A stretch of 64,000 nt of DNA, taken from positions 372,001-436,000 of the forward strand of contig NZ_JACHLC010000003.1 in the NCBI RefSeq assembly GCF_014207845.1, written 5' to 3'. Position numbers and translations under genes: made by a program. Below are positions 59,446 through 64,000 of this stretch, one piece after another. The notes under the pieces are model-generated. The model searched no databases, was not told the origin of the DNA, and saw only the letters and a program-made list of their open reading frames with translations. Positions within the stretch are counted from its first letter, which is position 1, and each line of letters begins with the position of its first letter. The stretch comes from Chryseobacterium shigense. Lineage in GTDB: Bacteria > Bacteroidota > Bacteroidia > Flavobacteriales > Weeksellaceae.

Positions 59446-60285
59446 TCAGCCCTTTATGAATTCCGAATAGCTAATTCCCATATGTTGCTTGAATACTTTA
59501 GAAAATGCAGAAGAGCTTTTGTACCCAATATGTTCTGAGATCGCCTGTACTGTATATTTAGTGTATTTAGAATCTTTTTTTAGAAGTTCCAGCAAATATT
59601 CTATTCTTTTTTCCTGGAGATACTGGTTAAATCCCTTTTTTAAAAAGTTATTGAAAAAAGAAGAAAGATATGTGGTATTCGTATCTAATTTTTTTGCCAA
59701 ATATGAAAGTTTGAAATCCGGATCCAGAAATTCTTTATTTTTCTCAATTTCTAAAAACTTTCCTAACATTTGTTGAAAGGCAGTTTCGCCAAAAATTTTA
59801 TTTATCTCAAAATCATCTTTACTGCCTGTATTTCTTTTATTTTCATCAGCTTGATTTTGGTTTAGAATAATTTGCTCTTTTAGCTGCAAAATGACATCTT
59901 CATAATATTTTTGTTTTATATTAATCCTGCGTTTATATTGTTGCAGACTCATATATAGAGTAACGGCTAAAATGCTGCATATAAAAAAAAGGCAAAAAAT
60001 CAAAATTATGTTTACACTGATGGTATGAAAAAAAAAGTTATCTGCTTTCTGAAAATTAGTGGCATTTTTTTCTCTATTTATGTCTTTAATTTTATACTCC
60101 TTTATTAATAGATTGGCATATACAAAATTAAATTTTTTATTGCGAGGACTTTTCTTAGTTGTTATTCCGAACATCCTAAAATCTATTAATGTATCATTAG
60201 AATTTTTTATGTCTAATGAAAAGCAAGAGATGATGAAATGGAGTAGGAGTAGTTTTTTTTGAATAAAAGAGGGAATAGCGATCAT
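59446..60285 (-). CDS. AraC-family regulator with membrane segment, probably lacking its TPR part
   Basis: The 279-residue protein ends in an AraC-type double helix-turn-helix (about residues 180-279: LSYLAKKLDTNTTYLSSFFN and AISEHIGYKSSSAFSKVFKQ). Before it are a membrane helix (residues 87-112) and a coiled coil. The N-terminal 80 residues hold a signal-like hydrophobic stretch. Related Bacteroidota proteins have several TPR repeats between the signal peptide and the membrane helix; here that part is missing, as if deleted in frame. It lies 151 bases upstream of the large T9SS gene on the same strand and may control it. Confidence 0.78.
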   Translation of the reverse strand: MIAIPSFIQKKLLLLHFIISCFSLDIKNSNDTLIDFRMFGITTKKSPRNKKFNFVYANLLIKEYKIKDINREKNATNFQKADNFFFHTISVNIILIFCLFFICSILAVTLYMSLQQYKRRINIKQKYYEDVILQLKEQIILNQNQADENKRNTGSKDDFEINKIFGETAFQQMLGKFLEIEKNKEFLDPDFKLSYLAKKLDTNTTYLSSFFNNFLKKGFNQYLQEKRIEYLLELLKKDSKYTKYTVQAISEHIGYKSSSAFSKVFKQHMGISYSEFIKG

Positions 60286-60445
60286 ATCTGTAGTTCAGAT
60301 GCAAACTTAATTACTACGTGGGTAATTAATCATTACGAATGAGAATATGATTATAGTAAATGAGAATTTGATTTATCCTGTACTTGATATAATTTTTTAT
60401 TATTAATCAGAAGTTATCAGATATAAGTTTTAATCTTTTGTTCAT

Positions 60446-60476
60446 CAAAAAAACCGCAGTTTAAAGTAACTACGGT
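60446..60476 (-). terminator. Terminator of the exporter operon
   Basis: On the minus strand ACCGTAGTT / AACTGCGGT (one mismatch) is followed by TTTTTTT, 26 bases behind the HlyD stop. Confidence 0.78.
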
Positions 60477-60501
60477 TCTATTTTATCTGTAATAAAGCAA
60501 A

Positions 60502-61800
60502 TTAACTTTGGTAGCCCAATAATTTTCTGATCTGATAGAAAAATCTTTCAATTAATCTTAAATCCTGAGTTACGATTTCCGCATTTCCTCTAAGCTCTTT
60601 ATCAAACTTAAGATTTTTGTTATAACTTGTTTTTAATCCTTTTGGAAGAATTACATCTACGTAGTAATTTCCTTTATCGTCAGGGGTAAGAGAAATATTC
60701 TGGACTTTTCCTTCTACAATGCCATATTCCTGAAAACGGTAATTGTCAAGTTTAATGAGTACTTTCTGGCCTGTAGCGACCTTTCCGGAGTTAACAGTGG
60801 GAACCGACATTCTTCCTACCAGTTTTTCTTTGTTGTTAGGAAGGATAGATAAAATAGGTTCTGCCACTTTTACAAATTGGTTTTCCCCAAAAAACTGTTG
60901 AAAACTTGCCATTCCGTCTGTAGAAGAAATCACAAGATAATTCTGCTCCCATTGTTTTAAGGATTTACGCAGCTGTTCAAAAAGCTGTAAAGTCTGTGAA
61001 GAGTAGGTGATCTTGTCCTTTTCCGTATTGATGGCTGCGCCACTTTTTGTTTTATTTACATTGGAAATTCCTTCTTCAATCTGGGAAATAGAGATATTGA
61101 GATTTTCAAGGTTCTGCTGAGCCTGAAGATATTTTATTTTTTCATTTTCAAGTTCCACAGATGCAATTACTCCCTGATTGTAAAGTTCCTGTGATCTCTG
61201 GTAGCTTTTCTTTGATAATTCATACTTAGCCAGCTCCAGATTTTTCTGTTGTTTTAATGTTGCGATTCTTCCCCTGTATTCTACGATACTCTGATTAGCG
61301 GCAAGATTTTCCGGCGCATAAGGCTGAAGCCTTGTGAAGAGTTCTTCATCCTGGAAAGCTTTTGCAAAACTGTTGTAATCACCCTGCAGTTCTCCAAGCT
61401 TGAATCTTGATGTCTGTGCAATCGGGAAAGAGCCCAATTGGTTGGGAGCAATAGAATCCATAAGTTTTCTCAGCTCCAGAACATCTTTATAGTTTGCTGT
61501 GGACTGCATAACCATTAATACATCATCCTTCTTTACTTCCTGATGATCTTTAATAAAAATCTTTTCAATCTTTGAGCTTGTTCTAGCCTCTATTTTTTCA
61601 GGCGGATTTTGTGAGGTTACGATAACGGGCGCTGCAACAAATTCCGGATATTTGATGATATAGCTCATCACAAGGATAAGCAAAAGTATAATTAATATGA
61701 TGCTGTTTCCCCAGCGTATCATCCAATGAGGAGGCTGGGTAAGAATGTCCTGGACACTCTCTGAGCGGAGTTCAATATTGTCTAAAATGTCTTCTTTCAT
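60502..61800 (-). CDS. HlyD-family membrane fusion protein
   Basis: The 432-residue adaptor has an N-terminal cytoplasmic tail, one membrane helix (about 30-50), a biotinyl-lipoyl half motif (IVTSQNPPEKIEARTSSKIEK), a long coiled-coil hairpin (about 150-260) and the second beta-barrel half. It connects the inner-membrane ABC exporter to an outer-membrane channel. It lies 41 bases behind the peptidase-ABC gene, forming a two-gene operon. No TolC-type gene is present in the window. Confidence 0.9.
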   Translation of the reverse strand: MKEDILDNIELRSESVQDILTQPPHWMIRWGNSIILIILLLILVMSYIIKYPEFVAAPVIVTSQNPPEKIEARTSSKIEKIFIKDHQEVKKDDVLMVMQSTANYKDVLELRKLMDSIAPNQLGSFPIAQTSRFKLGELQGDYNSFAKAFQDEELFTRLQPYAPENLAANQSIVEYRGRIATLKQQKNLELAKYELSKKSYQRSQELYNQGVIASVELENEKIKYLQAQQNLENLNISISQIEEGISNVNKTKSGAAINTEKDKITYSSQTLQLFEQLRKSLKQWEQNYLVISSTDGMASFQQFFGENQFVKVAEPILSILPNNKEKLVGRMSVPTVNSGKVATGQKVLIKLDNYRFQEYGIVEGKVQNISLTPDDKGNYYVDVILPKGLKTSYNKNLKFDKELRGNAEIVTQDLRLIERFFYQIRKLLGYQS

Positions 61801-61841
61801 TTTCTGAGATAAAATTTCCCTTATTTCCGGGAAGGATATTA

Positions 61842-64000
61842 TTAATTTCCTAATTCCAGCTGATTCTTCACCAGTCTGTAGTATTCTCCCTTCAAAGCAA
61901 CCAGTTCAGCATGGTTACCTTCTTCTACTACTTTACCTTTGTCTAAAACTATGATCTTATCGGCATGTTTTACCGTTGACAATCTGTGAGCAATGACAAT
62001 AGCTGTTTTTCCCTTAAAGAACTGCTCCAGATTCTCCATAATCACTTTTTCATTATTGGCATCCAATGCAGAAGTGGCTTCATCAAAAAAGATGAACTCC
62101 GGCGATTTGTAAACGGCTCTGGCAATGAAAAGCCTTTGCTTTTGTCCACCGCTGACCCCTATACCTTCGTTTCCAATTTTTGTATTATAGCTCAGTGGAA
62201 GGCTTTCAATGAAATCCTTGATATTTGCAATTTCTACGGCACGCCTCAATTTCTGTTTATCAACATAGTCTTCGCCTACCGCAATATTATTGGCAATAGT
62301 ATCATTGAAAATATATCCTTCCTGCATTACTACCCCGCAATGATCCCTCCAGAATCTCGGTGAAATATTTTTCAGTTGGGTGTTGCCAAGTTTGATTTCT
62401 CCGGCAGTAGGTTCGTAGAATTTCATCAGAAGTTTTAAAAGAGTTGTTTTTCCACTTCCGCTCGCCCCCACAATAGCTGTGGTTTTCTGATAAGGAATGC
62501 TGAGACTGAGATCTTCGAATACCGGAACATCAGACCCTATGTAACGGAATGACATATTATTTACATCAATGTCCTTTTGAGGAATCTCAGTTGCATACTG
62601 TTCATTTTTGTCTTCTTCATCATCTTTGTCGTGAATTTCACCTAATCTTTCCAGTGAAATTTTAGCATCCTGGGTTTGCTTGATAAAATCAATAAGCTGT
62701 AGCAAAGGGCTGTTCAGCTGTCCGATGATATACTGCACGGAAAGCATCATCCCCAGAGTAAGGTTTCCACTTAAAACCAGTTTGGCAGAAAGAAAACTTA
62801 CCAGAATATCTTTCATCTGATTGATAAAATTTCCACCTACAGACTGCCATTGTTCAAGGGAAAGAGATTTGATCCTGAGCTTGAATAATTTTACCTGAAG
62901 GAATTCCCAATCCCAACGCTTCTGTTTTTCCGCGTTATGCATCTTGATCTCCTGCATACCATTGATAAGCTCAATTACTTTACTCTGTTCCTGGGAAACC
63001 TGTGAGAATCTTTTGTAATCCAGTTCTTTTCTTTTATTGAGGAAAAAGCTGATCCATCCAACATATAAGGCTGCTCCTACAAGATAAACGATAAATAGCC
63101 TGTAATCATAAAATAACAGAACAATGCTGAAAATAATAAGATTGACAAGCGAAAACAGGGTATTTAAAGAGGAGCTCGTTAAAAGCTGTTCAATTCTGTG
63201 ATGGTCATTGATCCTCTGCATGATATCCCCGGTCATTCTTGTATCAAAAAAGCTTATAGGAAGCTTCATCAGTTTGATAAAGAAATCTGAAATAATCGAA
63301 ATGTTAATTCTTGCAGAAAGATGGAGAAGAATCCAGCTTCGGATCACTTCAATACCCATTCTTCCAAGAAATAACATGATCTGGGCAAGAAGAACAACAT
63401 AAATGAAGTTAAGATCCTGGTTCTGTATCCCAACATCTACAATACTCTGGGTAAGGAACGGGAAAATCAGAGAAAGTAAACTTCCAGCCAAAAGACCTAC
63501 GGCAAGTTGTATAACAAGCGTTTTATATTTAAATAAATACTTGGAAAGAAAAGAGAAACTGGCCTTACTTTCTGCTGTGTCAAATTCCGTCTGAAAAAAT
63601 GTGGGTGTAGTTTCAAGGATGAGAGCGATTCCTTCTTCCGTATTCTCGTTGGCATTTTCCCCGATCCATGATTTGATAAATTCTTCACGGGTATAGGTAA
63701 TCAGTCCGTAACTTGGATCTGAAATATATACTTTATTATTTTTATCAATTTTGTAAACAACAACGAAATGGTTCTTGTTCCAGTGTACAATACAGGGAAA
63801 CGGTACTTCTTCTGCAAGCGTATTAAAATCGATCTGGACTCCAAGGGAGCGGAATCCCAGGTTTTCTGATGCATCACTCAGTCCTAAAAGGCTGCTTCCC
63901 TCACGGGTGGTTTCAGAAAGTGCACGGATCTGCTGCAAAGAAATACTTCTGCCATAATATTTACTCACTATTCTGAGGCAGGTTGGTCCGCAGTCTTTGC
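61842..64000 (-). CDS. C39-peptidase ABC exporter, 5'-truncated by window edge
   Basis: The reading frame continues without a start to the window edge; a GTG at 63968 is internal, because KDCGPTCLRIVSKYYGRS, the C39 peptidase motif, runs through it. The catalytic cysteine (DCG), the histidine in VHWNKNHFVVV and the aspartate in ISDPSYG are all present. The six-helix membrane domain follows, and the ATPase has Walker A GASGSGKTT, signature VSGGQKQRL and Walker B FIFFDEATSALD. Such proteins cut double-glycine leaders and export the peptide. About 10-15 residues of the N-terminus are missing. No leader peptide gene lies beside it within the window. Confidence 0.93.
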   Translation of the reverse strand, partial: KDCGPTCLRIVSKYYGRSISLQQIRALSETTREGSSLLGLSDASENLGFRSLGVQIDFNTLAEEVPFPCIVHWNKNHFVVVYKIDKNNKVYISDPSYGLITYTREEFIKSWIGENANENTEEGIALILETTPTFFQTEFDTAESKASFSFLSKYLFKYKTLVIQLAVGLLAGSLLSLIFPFLTQSIVDVGIQNQDLNFIYVVLLAQIMLFLGRMGIEVIRSWILLHLSARINISIISDFFIKLMKLPISFFDTRMTGDIMQRINDHHRIEQLLTSSSLNTLFSLVNLIIFSIVLLFYDYRLFIVYLVGAALYVGWISFFLNKRKELDYKRFSQVSQEQSKVIELINGMQEIKMHNAEKQKRWDWEFLQVKLFKLRIKSLSLEQWQSVGGNFINQMKDILVSFLSAKLVLSGNLTLGMMLSVQYIIGQLNSPLLQLIDFIKQTQDAKISLERLGEIHDKDDEEDKNEQYATEIPQKDIDVNNMSFRYIGSDVPVFEDLSLSIPYQKTTAIVGASGSGKTTLLKLLMKFYEPTAGEIKLGNTQLKNISPRFWRDHCGVVMQEGYIFNDTIANNIAVGEDYVDKQKLRRAVEIANIKDFIESLPLSYNTKIGNEGIGVSGGQKQRLFIARAVYKSPEFIFFDEATSALDANNEKVIMENLEQFFKGKTAIVIAHRLSTVKHADKIIVLDKGKVVEEGNHAELVALKGEYYRLVKNQLELGN

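Noticed and set aside
63968-63970. GTG as start of the ABC exporter
   Set aside because: The C39 catalytic motif with the active cysteine lies upstream in the same frame, so the gene begins beyond the window.

Overview
The window is chromosomal DNA of a Bacteroidota, most likely a Flavobacteriia of the Chryseobacterium type. Four proteins end in type IX secretion (T9SS) type A sorting domains. Promoters fit the Bacteroidota pattern TTTG-N19-TAnnTTTG and Shine-Dalgarno sequences are mostly absent. Base composition is AT-rich, and M1 peptidases, a GH92 glycosidase and TlpA-like lipid/redox proteins fit the group. The genus is inferred from overall protein character, not proven.

Layout. 1-3.6 kb: 3'-truncated GH92 alpha-mannosidase, an OmpR-type response regulator with its kinase, and a divergent DUF1573 secreted protein whose promoter carries helically phased direct repeats. 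3.7-11.3 kb: a dienoyl-CoA-reductase-like SDR, two M1 metallopeptidases around a secreted endonuclease/phosphatase-family protein, and an M43 lipoprotein protease. 11.5-14.5 kb: a 7-TM protein, histidine kinase and LuxR-type regulator with overlapping genes, an unknown protein, and a 50-residue double-glycine-leader peptide with a six-cysteine knottin-like core that has no ORF longer than 60 codons. 15-17.6 kb: clpB.

18-33.1 kb: a phenylacetate catabolism locus in the order TetR regulator, paaK, E, A, B, C, D, G, (four-helix-bundle protein), H, I, (membrane protein), J, Y, (esterase), Z. PaaK makes phenylacetyl-CoA, PaaABCDE epoxidises the ring, PaaG isomerises to the oxepin, PaaZ opens and oxidises it, and PaaJ/PaaH carry out beta-oxidation; PaaI and PaaY are thioesterases/salvage proteins. 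No PaaF is present in the operon. PaaZ carries an extra C-terminal DinB-like domain. Nearly every non-overlapping gene junction is filled by a different inverted repeat, and one of them is split by the four-helix-bundle gene.

33.2-44.3 kb: small secreted proteins, a SMUG2-type DNA glycosylase, a T9SS protein with a tail-collar protein, an orphan enoyl-CoA hydratase, then a gene cluster (37.9-43.2 kb) of small membrane proteins, a winged-helix regulator, a metallophosphoesterase, a Coq4-like protein and a DUF4173-type membrane protein. Two copies of the palindrome ACTTTG-N5-CAAAGT overlap -7 promoter elements in this cluster.

44.4-53.5 kb: ACT-domain protein, T9SS subtilase, dtd, a Rieske-like lipoprotein, greA, HIT protein, clpX, a T9SS protein with small membrane partner, a thioredoxin-like protein and tRNA-Met. 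53.8-64 kb: an 1833-residue T9SS protein with near-identical N-terminal repeats, an AraC-type membrane regulator, and a HlyD protein plus C39-peptidase ABC transporter (5' end outside the window), the type of exporter that handles double-glycine peptides such as the one at 14.4 kb.
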